NCBI RefSeq assembly: GCF_013408825.1
Contig: NZ_JACCBZ010000003.1
Location: 62,001 to 126,000, forward strand
Direction: 5' to 3'
From: Mucilaginibacter tundrae
Lineage (GTDB): Bacteria > Bacteroidota > Bacteroidia > Sphingobacteriales > Sphingobacteriaceae
Length of the DNA stretch: 64,000 nt
Both the position numbers and the translations under genes were made by a program. The notes under the pieces are model-generated. The model was not told the origin of the DNA. It did no database searches and saw only the letters and a program-made list of their open reading frames with translations. Shown piece after piece: positions 52,118-60,760 of this stretch; positions within the stretch are counted from its first letter, which is position 1, and every line of letters begins with the position of its first letter.

Positions 52118-53281
52118 TTATTTGTCTCTGTTAAATATCACTAGCATTTTTTCAAGCGCATCTTCCGAGTGCATTCGCTCACCATTTTCAAGCGATTGTT
52201 TTGCGGCCACAGCTGCTCTTTTGCGCATAGCTATTTCATAAGAAGAAATGGCTTCCTGTACGTTTTGATATTTATCAGATGTTAAACATTCACTCAATTC
52301 CAAAGAATCAAGCATGGCCATATTTGCTCCCTCACCTGCAAAAGGTGGCATCACATGAGCGGCATCGCCAATAACGGTTAAGTTGGGCAATGATTTCCAG
52401 GTTTGATCTAAAGGCATACAATAAATCGGACGAGGGAAAACAGGCATTGCTGCGGTTTCAAATAGTTTATGCCAAATGGCGCTCCATCCGGAATATTCTT
52501 TTTTAAACCATGCCAATAATTGCGCTCTATTAGAATAATCAAGACCATTACCTGTTACCCAGTTTTCATCTGCCTTAAAAGTTGCATAAAACCCAAGGTC
52601 GCCATTGGCTTTTTGTCCGCCCAAAATGTTCTTGCCATTTCCAAAAGCCATTACTTTTCCCCCATTCAGCAATATGTAAATTTCAGGTATTGCTTTTTGC
52701 GCATCATTAACATTGATTTCAAGCATGATAATACCGGTATAAAAAGCTTTGATGTCTGTAATGTATGGACGAATCTTAGAATTAGCTCCATCAGCTGCAA
52801 CCACCATATCTGCGTAAGCAGATGTACCATTTTTAAAATACAATAACCAACCTTCATTCTGCTTTTCCATCGAAATAAACCAACTGTCCCATACAACCGT
52901 TTCCGGTTGTAAAGACTCCAGCAATATTTTTCGCAATTCTCCACGGCCTATTTCAGGGTTGGAAGGCTTACTGTCACCATCTTTATCTGGTTTAATTTCA
53001 TGATCACTCAAAACTACTTCTGCGTATTTATTTACAACTATCCTTTTATCAGCACCGACGTAAACACTTTTATGAAACACTTCTAACAAGTTCGCTTTTT
53101 TTAGTGCTGCATATCCTGATTCTTCATGCATATCAAGCGGTGAACCTTGAACACGGGCATCTTTGTTAAGATCTCTTTCATATACTTTTACGTTTGCATC
53201 CTTTAGTTGTAAAAGTCGGGCCAAGGTTAGTCCGCTGGGGCCACCGCCAATAATGGCAATTTCTTTGTTCTTCAGTATCAT
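52118..53281 (-). CDS. Tet(X)-like FAD-dependent monooxygenase
   Basis: A 387-residue class A flavin monooxygenase, the length of Tet(X). I start it at MILKNKEIAIIGGGPSGLTLARLL; a longer reading adds 48 hydrophobic residues that look like translated promoter sequence. The GxGxxG FAD site is residues 12-17, the DG-like segment is ADMVVAADGANSKIR, and the second FAD motif is GDAAHVMPPFAGEGAN from residue 305. VYERDLNKDARVQGSPLDMH, GRGELRKILLESL and WDSWFISM parallel Tet(X) strongly. Tet(X) hydroxylates and inactivates tetracyclines; whether this protein does is untested. It is divergent from an AraC regulator. Confidence 0.88.
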   Translation of the reverse strand: MILKNKEIAIIGGGPSGLTLARLLQLKDANVKVYERDLNKDARVQGSPLDMHEESGYAALKKANLLEVFHKSVYVGADKRIVVNKYAEVVLSDHEIKPDKDGDSKPSNPEIGRGELRKILLESLQPETVVWDSWFISMEKQNEGWLLYFKNGTSAYADMVVAADGANSKIRPYITDIKAFYTGIIMLEINVNDAQKAIPEIYILLNGGKVMAFGNGKNILGGQKANGDLGFYATFKADENWVTGNGLDYSNRAQLLAWFKKEYSGWSAIWHKLFETAAMPVFPRPIYCMPLDQTWKSLPNLTVIGDAAHVMPPFAGEGANMAMLDSLELSECLTSDKYQNVQEAISSYEIAMRKRAAVAAKQSLENGERMHSEDALEKMLVIFNRDK

Positions 53282-53371
53282 GAATTTACATTTATTACAA
53301 TGCAAATTTATTGAGTAAATTAGAAGCAAAATAACTACAATAGACACAAAAATAGTCGTAAAAGACTTTTT

Positions 53372-54334
53372 ATGGAAAATCATAAACAGCAAACTATACC
53401 GAGTATTTTGAAAATACTTGCTCATTCTTTAGGTACTGAAGTAAAAAACGGGAGATTAGACATTCCATCAAAATTTGGAACTGGCTATTGTGCAGGTTTC
53501 GTTTTTAATAAGTATATCAGGATGTTGATACTCAATTATGATCTCAATGTGGATCTTATTATTGAAAATCCGGAAATCAATGCGGTTGATCGAATGATTC
53601 TATTTAAGTTCCAAAACATTTTCCCTCAAACAGATATATTATTAGCGGCGAAGCAGTTAAAGGCACCCCCCTCAGTTTTAATTGCCACCAGCAGTCTGAA
53701 TACTGATGCCGCCATTCCAGTTCATACCAATATTGCGACTATTAATATAGAAGTAGACGCAAATTATTTGAGCGGACTATTTGACACATCAGAAAAAACG
53801 CCGGTTTTGCAAAGTCTGTTACAAAATTCTCAGCCGTTGCTATTCGAACAATTAATTTATCCTTCTTTACAGAAAACCGTAGATGAGATTGTTACAGAAT
53901 CAGTTAATGAAACTTTTAAACTGTTTTTTTTAAGGGTAAAGGCGGAAGAATTAATTTGCAGGCTATTAATGGAACTGGAAAAACGGGAGGAGAAACATCT
54001 TTTCGCTTTAAATAATCATGATATACAGGCAATATATAAAGTAAAAGAGCGGATGCTTCAACACCTGGAAACCCCGCCCATAATAAAAGAGATAGCATTT
54101 TCTGCGAAAATGAGTCCAACCAAGTTGAAACGTTTATTTAAGCAAATATTTGGAAGTAGTATTTTTAATTATTATCAAAAATTCAGGATGAAAGAAGCTG
54201 CCATGTTACTAAAAGACAATAAGCTCTCTGTATCAGATGTAGGCTACAAGCTCGGCTTTACTAACTTAAGTCATTTTTCAAGAGTATTTACAGAACATAT
54301 TGGTAGTAAACCTAAACAGTATAGTCGGTCTTAA
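53372..54334 (+). CDS. AraC-family transcriptional regulator divergent from the Tet(X)-like gene
   Basis: A 320-residue regulator. Residues 1-215 form a sensing domain with cupin-like strands (FGTGYCAGFVFNKYIRMLILNYDL) followed by helices. The C-terminal DNA-binding domain has IKEIAFSAKMSPTKLKRLFKQ as the first HTH, then FGSSIFNYYQKFRMKEAAMLL, and LSVSDVGYKLGFTNLSHFSRV with FTEHIGSKPKQYSRS as the second HTH and AraC signature. Its start is 90 bp from the monooxygenase start; the two share a promoter region, so this is the likely regulator of that gene. No duplicated operator was found. Confidence 0.9.
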   Translation: MENHKQQTIPSILKILAHSLGTEVKNGRLDIPSKFGTGYCAGFVFNKYIRMLILNYDLNVDLIIENPEINAVDRMILFKFQNIFPQTDILLAAKQLKAPPSVLIATSSLNTDAAIPVHTNIATINIEVDANYLSGLFDTSEKTPVLQSLLQNSQPLLFEQLIYPSLQKTVDEIVTESVNETFKLFFLRVKAEELICRLLMELEKREEKHLFALNNHDIQAIYKVKERMLQHLETPPIIKEIAFSAKMSPTKLKRLFKQIFGSSIFNYYQKFRMKEAAMLLKDNKLSVSDVGYKLGFTNLSHFSRVFTEHIGSKPKQYSRS

Positions 54335-54592
54335 ATTTGGGTTGGATAATTTGAGCGGTTTATAAGAGGCTATCTTTTATCGGATTCTTAACCAATTCAG
54401 AACTTTTAATAATATAGATTAGATCCCTAATTTGATTTAATCGCTAATATTTTATTATAATCACTCTTAATTTTTTAATATTTCAAGGCAACGCATTCAA
54501 TATTATTATTTAAATTATAAACATTACATTTCCTCAAATCAAAATCAGGAAAACACATAATTAAGCAGAGATTTTGCACGTTTTTTATAGGC
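54335..54592. other. AT-rich spacer before the GC-rich block
   Basis: About 258 bp of very AT-rich sequence with no gene, tRNA or clear repeat. The composition changes abruptly at about 54,595, where the GC-rich remnants begin. This marks the left border of the accessory block. Confidence 0.5.
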
Positions 54593-54991
54593 TCAAAGTC
54601 CGGGTGGTCCTAAAATGCTGGACACCATCCGGACGGTCTCATAGCTGCAGGGCGCCAGTAAGGCTTCATCGAAATCGTTAAGGTCGAAATAGACGAGTTT
54701 ATTATCGCCCTTATAGCTGCCAAAATTCTCAATATGCAGGTCGCCGCAAATCCACGCCAAAAGCGATAAAGGTAACGGCTCGGCCACTGCCAGGTCTTCA
54801 TAAAATAAATGGCAGGTGCCGCGGAAGAAGCGAAAAGCGTTCTCGGCCATGGCCTCATATTTCAGTTGTACCATTTCGGGCAGCATCCCTTCATTGAAAG
54901 CGGTTATCCTCTCTTTTAACCCGCTTATTTTTCCTTCTTGTGGTATTGTGATTTCCGCTGTTGATTCTCTTCCACCGCGTCTATCGAACAT
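54593..54991 (-). pseudogene. DUF2252 protein, truncated remnant
   Basis: Up to 132 residues, of which LKERITAFNEGMLPEMVQLKY, ENAFRFFRGTCHLFYEDL, WICGDLHIENFGSYKG and LVYFDLNDFDEALLAP are the opening of DUF2252, a family of usually about 400 residues with a kinase-like fold (GDLHxxNFG like an aminoglycoside phosphotransferase loop). The reading stops at SSILGPPGL, where relatives go on for another 250 residues or more, so two thirds are missing. The start is unclear: the first ATG at 54991 overlaps the iron-permease remnant by 67 bp, the next ATG is residue 36. Confidence 0.8.
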
Positions 54992-55370
54992 GTTTTGGTC
55001 AGGTCGCTTTCTTTTTCGGCAAGGCTGGCCAGTTGCCGGTAAAATTTATATAAGTGATCGAGCTCTTCGTCGGTTAGGTCCTCAATGTTGACCATTCGGT
55101 TGCTGGTACCTTCGTGCAAGGCCAGCAGTTCGTTCAGCTGTAAGTGGATCGCCCTGGAATCCTTACTTTGAGATTTTGGATCAGGAAAACCATCAGGAAG
55201 GTAATGATCGTGGTTCCGGTGTTTATGATAAGCTGCCAGGTTCCGAATAATTAAATACCGGCCCGGTGACCGCCCATATAAGAATGGTCAGGGTAGCGAT
55301 GATAATGGCTGCCGGTCGCCGCAGTGGCCAAGTTCGAGAATCGTTCGAATGAATTCTTTTTCTTTCTCAT
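54925..55370 (-). pseudogene. low-affinity iron permease family protein, frameshifted
   Basis: From the ATG at 55368-55370 the frame reads MRKKKNSFERFSNLATAATG and then breaks. A second frame continues [24 protein letters not shown], a third [17 protein letters not shown], and a fourth [26 protein letters not shown] through NIEDLTDEELDHLYKFYRQL to the stop at 54925. Joined, these give a complete low-affinity iron permease-type protein with two membrane segments. At least three small indels are needed; two look like lost A residues in short A-runs. The ATG overlaps the stop of the 737-aa gene (ATGA). Confidence 0.8.
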
Positions 55371-57580
55371 GTTTTTCTCCAGTTGATATGAATTTCGCTG
55401 TCTCCAGGAACGGTAAATTCCAAATGCCCGTCTTTAGTTTTTTTGCCAGTCAAAGGCGTTTTGCTGCCGCCGATGGTTACTTTGAAGTCTGGCATTTTCC
55501 CCTTGTCCGTTTTGACCAGCATCAACCGGCTCGTGAGCCTACCATCGCCAGCGAGGCGAAATATTGCAGGACGATGTTTGTGTGAAGCAAAGCCGTAGGT
55601 TGGGTAGTCAGTATAAATCATAAACGGTTTGCCTTCCACTTGCATATAGTGCCGCGGCAGGATACCGAAGGCATTGCCGGCACCATAAACTTCCTGGCCC
55701 ACGGCGCCGGATTTTTCCCAGCCATCGTGCAGGTCCTCCAGCGCGATCCATAAATTGGGGTCTACCTGGCCGACCTTGACCTCTTCGGAAAGCATCTCTC
55801 CAGGCAGCACCGTCGGATAATAATACACAGCGCGGTCCACTAAGAAACGAATGTATTCCGCCATTAGTAAGCGCAGCGATGGTAAAATGTCTTGTCCTTC
55901 CGCATGCCGCAGGTAATCGTGAAAGGCGCAGAAAACTTCCTGTTCCTCGTACACCGCGGTATAAGGCGCATCGTTCAGCGGGAACAGCGCAAAGAAAGTC
56001 GGGAAGTTTTGACCGTAGCCATAATTGCAGTCCCATAGCTTGACATTCTTGAAAACATTCGCCAGGCATAAATAACTCAGTTCCTTATAGACTTCTTTTT
56101 TAGTGATCTTGTACAGGCGGAGCATAGCGCCTGCCGAAAAAGAGGTGTTATTGGCCTGGTAAAATAATTCAAAGCCCAGGCCCTTTAATTTGAGCGCTGC
56201 TTTTTCTGCCTCGGCCAAATAGCGTTTGCTGCCGGTCAGTTCCCAGGCCTGTAGCATGACATGCGCGTATAGCCCCGGCACGTCCTTCTCACCGCCCTTG
56301 CCGGGTTGGGTTTCGGCTTTGACCACTTCCAGCGTATCCATTTTGTAGAATACCGGCCAGCTGTAATTAAAATGGTGCGCGACTTTGATGGCAAACTCGA
56401 GCGAATCAAGAAAAAGTTTTTCAGCAACCTGATCGCCTTTTAGCGCCAGGCGCGACAGGTTCAATAAAGGGTGTTGCAAATACCAGGAGTCCATAACTAG
56501 CGGCTTTTTCTGCTCCTCGTCAGCTTCCATCTTATCCGCGGCTTTTGGGTGCCAGCGCATGATGGTCCCAAACTTTTCATCGAAAAAGGCCGGCAGCCCC
56601 TCCTTGATCTTTTTCATGACCGCCAGCTGCGCGTCGTTCCATTCTACATAATCCAGCAAGGGCAATAGCACCGCCAGCTGTACCATGATCTCCGGAGGCG
56701 TCGCATAATCGCACACATAGGCATTAAAATACTGGTGGCCGGCCACCTGCGACCAGCAGGCGGGGCTTTCGATCAGGTCTTCGAGGCCCTTGCTAAGCAC
56801 ATCCGGCCAATGTTTATAGGTAGTGGCGGGTTTGGGTATGGCCAGGTAAACCGCGGCCAGCAGGTCAAGGTACTGGCGCACCATCGCGGGTTCTTCCGCC
56901 GGCACTTCGTCCGAGAAAGCCAGGAAAACGTCGCTTAGCACATAACTTTTACCGGCCTCAAGCGGCTTATTTTTTAAAGTCGGCGGCAGCGCAAACCCGA
57001 TCTCTGGCCACTCTCCGCCGACAGTGTCGCCGGCTGAAGTTTCGGTCGCCTGGTTATAATCAGCAAGCGCAGTGAGGTTTTGCAAATACAATACTGCTCC
57101 GGCCTCCGGCCTGGTCAAACTGAAATACAGCTGCCCGGAGCGGGTACCGACCTGGCTGACTTTGATCTCACCCTCCGCCAGCTTTTTTCCGGGGGCGCCC
57201 AGCGGCACGATATCCCGCGGCCAGTAAGGGAATAATAAAGGTGCGGCAGCTTTCAATGTCGTGGTTAGCCTGCATACTGCATTTGCAGTGGATGGCAGGC
57301 TGAGCACGGATTCATAGTCGCCTAGTAGCGACCCTAACAGGAAGCTAACCTGCCCGTCCTGCTCTTCAATCTTTTTTAATTCCAGCTGGTCATCTGGCGA
57401 ATAGGCCATCCGGAAGGCGATTCGGCTTCCGGATGGCCAGGAGACGGCCAGCCAGCAGGAATCCCCGGTCGGGAAAACTTTGTATAAATAACCGCCGGCC
57501 TGCTGCTCGTAGACAGCGGTCAGATCCGGGCTGTTTAACTTGATGTTGGCTGATAAGAGCCAGGCTGAAATTGCATTCAT
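55367..57580 (-). CDS. 737-aa predicted carbohydrate-active alpha-barrel protein, unnamed family
   Basis: A 737-residue soluble protein without signal peptide. The first 250 residues are beta-rich (LTAVYEQQAGGYLYKVFPTG, IAFRMAYSPDDQL, GQLYFSLTRPEAGAVLYLQNL). The middle, about 250-600, is a series of helical hairpins with W, Y and acidic residues (MDSWYLQHPLLNLSRLAL, VPGLYAHVMLQAWELTGS, YGYGQNFPTFFALFPL). A small beta domain closes it (FKVTIGGSKTPLTGK). The layout resembles (alpha/alpha)6-barrel glycosidases and phosphorylases, but I cannot name a family or catalytic residues. GC content is clearly higher than in the core genes. A coupled iron permease gene followed before decay. Confidence 0.7.
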   Translation of the reverse strand: MNAISAWLLSANIKLNSPDLTAVYEQQAGGYLYKVFPTGDSCWLAVSWPSGSRIAFRMAYSPDDQLELKKIEEQDGQVSFLLGSLLGDYESVLSLPSTANAVCRLTTTLKAAAPLLFPYWPRDIVPLGAPGKKLAEGEIKVSQVGTRSGQLYFSLTRPEAGAVLYLQNLTALADYNQATETSAGDTVGGEWPEIGFALPPTLKNKPLEAGKSYVLSDVFLAFSDEVPAEEPAMVRQYLDLLAAVYLAIPKPATTYKHWPDVLSKGLEDLIESPACWSQVAGHQYFNAYVCDYATPPEIMVQLAVLLPLLDYVEWNDAQLAVMKKIKEGLPAFFDEKFGTIMRWHPKAADKMEADEEQKKPLVMDSWYLQHPLLNLSRLALKGDQVAEKLFLDSLEFAIKVAHHFNYSWPVFYKMDTLEVVKAETQPGKGGEKDVPGLYAHVMLQAWELTGSKRYLAEAEKAALKLKGLGFELFYQANNTSFSAGAMLRLYKITKKEVYKELSYLCLANVFKNVKLWDCNYGYGQNFPTFFALFPLNDAPYTAVYEEQEVFCAFHDYLRHAEGQDILPSLRLLMAEYIRFLVDRAVYYYPTVLPGEMLSEEVKVGQVDPNLWIALEDLHDGWEKSGAVGQEVYGAGNAFGILPRHYMQVEGKPFMIYTDYPTYGFASHKHRPAIFRLAGDGRLTSRLMLVKTDKGKMPDFKVTIGGSKTPLTGKKTKDGHLEFTVPGDSEIHINWRKT

Positions 57581-57780
57581 TGTAATAAAAATTTAATCGT
57601 TAAACAAAACTTTAATACGCCGTGAACGCTGCGGTTAGCGCCAATATAAAATGGTAAGACATTAACCGGACACCAATAATATTGTTTTAATATTTCTTAT
57701 AAAATTATAATATTAATTTAAAACATAAAATAAGCCATATTAGTTATATAGGCAGACATTAACCATCAAAACTTAATATC

Positions 57781-57930
57781 ATGTTTCACCATGTAAAAGA
57801 CCTACAATTCAACGCCAGGGTCACCCGCCCTGACCCGCGTTTTCCAACTTATTGCTAGAGCAATTCGGCGGGGAGAACGGAGAGCTGGCTGCAGCCATGC
57901 AATACTTCACCCAGGCCTTTGGCGCCAAAG
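57781..57930 (+). pseudogene. manganese catalase, N-terminal remnant with frameshift
   Basis: MFHHVKDLQFNARVTRPDPRF from the ATG at 57781, then a stop two frames off; shifting by one base gives NLLLEQFGGENGELAAAMQY and FTQAFGAK. Together this is the beginning of a dimanganese catalase (the Glu in LEQFGG is a metal ligand in the family). One base is missing after the RF codons and everything beyond about residue 50 is lost. It abuts the GH130 gene tail-to-tail. The 200 bp upstream of it (57581-57780) are AT-rich promoter-like sequence. Confidence 0.8.
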
Positions 57931-57951
57931 TGCCGCACCTGCTTTTCAATG

Positions 57952-58998
57952 TTAGTGTAGTTCCTTTAATATTTCTTTGATCGAAAAGTGTGCGCCGCAG
58001 ACAAATTCATCCGCTGCGCCATAATAAATGGTCAGCCGGTCGCCATCCAGGATATGGCCATTGGTAAAAACCACATAGCCAAAAAAGCCGCTCAGTTCAT
58101 AAGCTTCCGTGGGAACCATGATGGGGTATTTGGTGCGGGCAATGATTCTGGAAGGGTCATCAATATCCATCAAAAATGCGCCTAAGCAATATTGATGCTC
58201 GTCATTGGCCCCGTGATAAATCTCCAGCCAGCCTTTATTGGTCCGTATAGGCGCCGCGCCGGCACCAACGCGGGCGCTGTCCCACATTCCCGGCCTGCTC
58301 TTAATGAGGCATTGGTGGTTGCCCCATTGCAGGCCGTCGGATGATTCGGCCAGCCAGATATAATTGCCGCCGATCTCCTTACTGCTGGGACGGTGCAGGC
58401 AGTAATATTTCCCACCAATTTTTTCTTCGAAAATAGCGCAGTCCTTGTTATGTGGGGGCAGGATCATGCCGCCACGCTTAAAATCCTGCCAGTCTTTGGT
58501 AGTCTGCAGGCCGACGCCCGCGCCGCTGTCAGACACTGCCGTATAAGTCAGGTGATAGGTATCGCCGATCTGCGATACCCGGCAATCCTCGATGCCGAAG
58601 CGCTCCAAATATCCTTTCCCGAATAAAGGCAGATAGCCATCTTGTTCGCTAAAATGAATGCCATCGTCACTGGCCAGTAAACGCAAATGCGAAACAGTTG
58701 TGAGGTAATCCAGCCCTTTGTAATTGACCACGCGGGCATCGGTGGCAATAAGATCGGGGTCGTTTAACGGCACTTCAATGATCTCCATGTTACCCGTGGC
58801 ATTCAGCGCCGGGAAAAACAAAACGCCTTCTTTTTGCATGACGCCTTCGGCCACCCGTACGATCAACCATATTTTCCCATTAAAACGAAACACGCCGGGG
58901 TTCAAAAGGCTGATGATCTGCAGGCCTTCGCGGCTTGGCGCAAGGTCCTTAGGCAAAAGCAATGGGTTTTCGGAAAACCTTTGGGCGATATCTTTCAT
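57952..58998 (-). CDS. glycoside hydrolase family 130 (mannoside phosphorylase-like)
   Basis: A 348-residue five-bladed beta-propeller of GH130. The family includes beta-1,4- and beta-1,2-mannoside phosphorylases that act on mannose-containing oligosaccharides. Visible are LLNPGVFRFNGKIWLIVRVAE, LTTVSHLRLLASDDGIHF, the catalytic region ERFGIEDCRVSQIGDTYHLTYTAVS with Asp138, HNKDCAIFEEKIGGKYYCLHRP with the phosphate-binding-type His/Arg, and WDSARVGAGAAPI. Usual EDPR is EDCR here. There is no signal peptide, so it is cytoplasmic. Its ATG overlaps the stop of the FAD-Rieske gene (ATGA). Confidence 0.9.
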   Translation of the reverse strand: MKDIAQRFSENPLLLPKDLAPSREGLQIISLLNPGVFRFNGKIWLIVRVAEGVMQKEGVLFFPALNATGNMEIIEVPLNDPDLIATDARVVNYKGLDYLTTVSHLRLLASDDGIHFSEQDGYLPLFGKGYLERFGIEDCRVSQIGDTYHLTYTAVSDSGAGVGLQTTKDWQDFKRGGMILPPHNKDCAIFEEKIGGKYYCLHRPSSKEIGGNYIWLAESSDGLQWGNHQCLIKSRPGMWDSARVGAGAAPIRTNKGWLEIYHGANDEHQYCLGAFLMDIDDPSRIIARTKYPIMVPTEAYELSGFFGYVVFTNGHILDGDRLTIYYGAADEFVCGAHFSIKEILKELH

Positions 58999-60524
58999 GG
59001 TTGGCTTTCTGTGTTGATTTTGGCAAGGGATTTTGTAGCCGGGCCGGTAAGCACATTTCCGCTGGTGTCATAACGCGCGCCATGGCAGGGGCAGTCCCAG
59101 GATTTCTCTTCGCTATTCCAGTTCACGATACAAGCCGCATGGGTGCATACCGGGTCCAGGGCGTGGATGGTACCGTCCTGATCACGGTAAGCGGCTATTT
59201 TTTTACCATTCACTTCCACCAGTTTTCCCTGGCCTTTTTCCAGTCTTTTCAGCGAATCGGTTTTGTGCAGGCCGAAACGGTCGGCGACGAAATGATAGGC
59301 CACGTCGGCGTTTTCTTTTACAAATTCGCTAAAGCTATCGACAGGTTTAATGCGGCCCGGATCGAATAGTTTTTCATACGGGCTTTGCTTGCCCGCTGCC
59401 AGGTCAGCAAGTATCTGGCCTGCAATACTGCCCAGCATCATGCCATTACCATTATAGCCGGTTGCGCAGTAAATACCATCAGCAGCCATAGGCATTTTTC
59501 CGATATAGGGCAAGCCGTCTACCGGTACGTAATACTGGCTCGACCACCGGTATTTGACATCTGAAATATGATAATATTTGCGGATATATTTTTCCAGCTC
59601 TGCAAAAGCTTTTTCGGGATCTTCGTGGCCGGTTTTATGGTCCAGTCCGCCTACAAGCAGCAACTGTTCGCCGTCGATGTTATGTGTACGGACATAATGA
59701 TAAGGTTCCTGGCTGTCGTAGATCAGCGCATCCGGGTATTTACCGCTTCTCAGCTTAACGCCCATTACATAGCTGCGGTAGGGTGCGCATTCAAAATTAA
59801 ATACATTGATATTTGGCGGCGTATGGGTGGCATAGATCACCGCCCTGGCCCGGATATCCCCGGAAATATGCAGGCTTTCCTTTTGTTTTATCTTTTCAAC
59901 CGTGGTATTTTCCCGGATCACGCCGCCAGCAGCTAAATACGCTTTTTGCAAACCCGTTAAATATTTGAGAGGGTGGAACTGCGCCTGTCCATGGAATAAT
60001 AGGGCCTTTTTAAACGGCACCGGCGTCGGCACTTCACTGGTATATGCAGCCGCTACGCCGACCTTTATTGCGCCATTATAAATGTCGTCCAGTAATTTCG
60101 CTTCGTCTCCATTCTCTGCGTATAAATAGCCTGGCTTGCTTTCATAATCACAATCGATCTGATGATGGTCGATATTTTTCCTGATCAAGCCAAAAGCTTC
60201 GTTAATGGCATCAGCGAATAACTGCGCACCTTCTTCGCCAAAAGCGCTTTCAACTTCCTTATAGGTCGTATCGGCGAAGGTATTGATATGGGCGCTTGTC
60301 CCCCCGGTTGTGCCAAATCCAATACAATGAGCATCTGCAATGATGGTTTGCTTACCGGCTTTCTGCAGCAGCAGGGCCGCAGTCAGCCCAGTTATGCCGC
60401 CGCCGACAATTAAGCAATCATAGTCTCCCGTAAGGCTTGACGCGACGTGGGATATTAACGCTATTTCTTTTTGCCAGGGACTTTCCAGCGCCCCGTCCCT
60501 TGGAATGATATTTGTGTTTTTCAT
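58995..60524 (-). CDS. FAD-dependent oxidoreductase with C-terminal Rieske domain
   Basis: A 509-residue fusion. Residues about 35-400 are a DAO-type flavoprotein (YDCLIVGGGITGLTAALLLQKAG as FAD site, TSAHINTFADTTYKEVE, RYRWSSQYYVPVDGLPYIG, GYNGNGMMLGSIAG). The last 90 residues form a Rieske [2Fe-2S] domain: Cys460-x-His462 (CTHAACIV) and Cys478-x-x-His481 (DCPCHGARYD). Such fusions are widespread but have no agreed substrate. It should oxidise an amine or similar compound and pass electrons through the cluster. GC-rich; translationally coupled to GH130. Confidence 0.92.
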   Translation of the reverse strand: MKNTNIIPRDGALESPWQKEIALISHVASSLTGDYDCLIVGGGITGLTAALLLQKAGKQTIIADAHCIGFGTTGGTSAHINTFADTTYKEVESAFGEEGAQLFADAINEAFGLIRKNIDHHQIDCDYESKPGYLYAENGDEAKLLDDIYNGAIKVGVAAAYTSEVPTPVPFKKALLFHGQAQFHPLKYLTGLQKAYLAAGGVIRENTTVEKIKQKESLHISGDIRARAVIYATHTPPNINVFNFECAPYRSYVMGVKLRSGKYPDALIYDSQEPYHYVRTHNIDGEQLLLVGGLDHKTGHEDPEKAFAELEKYIRKYYHISDVKYRWSSQYYVPVDGLPYIGKMPMAADGIYCATGYNGNGMMLGSIAGQILADLAAGKQSPYEKLFDPGRIKPVDSFSEFVKENADVAYHFVADRFGLHKTDSLKRLEKGQGKLVEVNGKKIAAYRDQDGTIHALDPVCTHAACIVNWNSEEKSWDCPCHGARYDTSGNVLTGPATKSLAKINTESQP

Positions 60525-60661
60525 GGCTCGCTTACAGGTTTTTCAAGCCGTTTCCAGCTCGATTAGTTTTTTATTTTTTTTAAAACCCGCTTAACCGGGA
60601 ATTGTTCAAAAAATATTAATATGATAATAAATTAATTAACAATTATAAAAAGACACTATTT
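60525..60661. promoter_or_regulatory. divergent AT-rich promoter region of the FAD-Rieske operon
   Basis: This 137-bp AT-rich stretch lies between the FAD-Rieske start (-) and the alcohol dehydrogenase remnant (+). It includes an A/T-run around 60,570-60,650. No consensus elements were recognised with confidence. Confidence 0.35.
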
Positions 60662-60760
60662 ATGAAAGCATCGGTATTTCACAAACCGGGCGATATCCGT
60701 TATGATACCATGCCGTTCCCGCGTATTTTACCTATTAGAAGCCAAGACCAAAATACCTAG
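60662..60760 (+). pseudogene. zinc-type alcohol dehydrogenase, N-terminal remnant
   Basis: The ATG at 60662 reads MKASVFHKPGDIRYDTMP, the usual opening of zinc-dependent medium-chain alcohol/formaldehyde dehydrogenases (MKA.VFHKPGD). It then turns into unrelated sequence (FPRILPIRSQDQNT) and stops at 60760. The remaining 350 or so residues of such an enzyme are absent. Confidence 0.65.

Noticed and set aside
53282-53425. Hydrophobic 48-residue N-terminal extension of the Tet(X)-like protein
   Set aside because: It overlaps the start of the divergent AraC gene and is AT-rich promoter sequence; the FAD motif expected near residue 12 fits the start at 53281.
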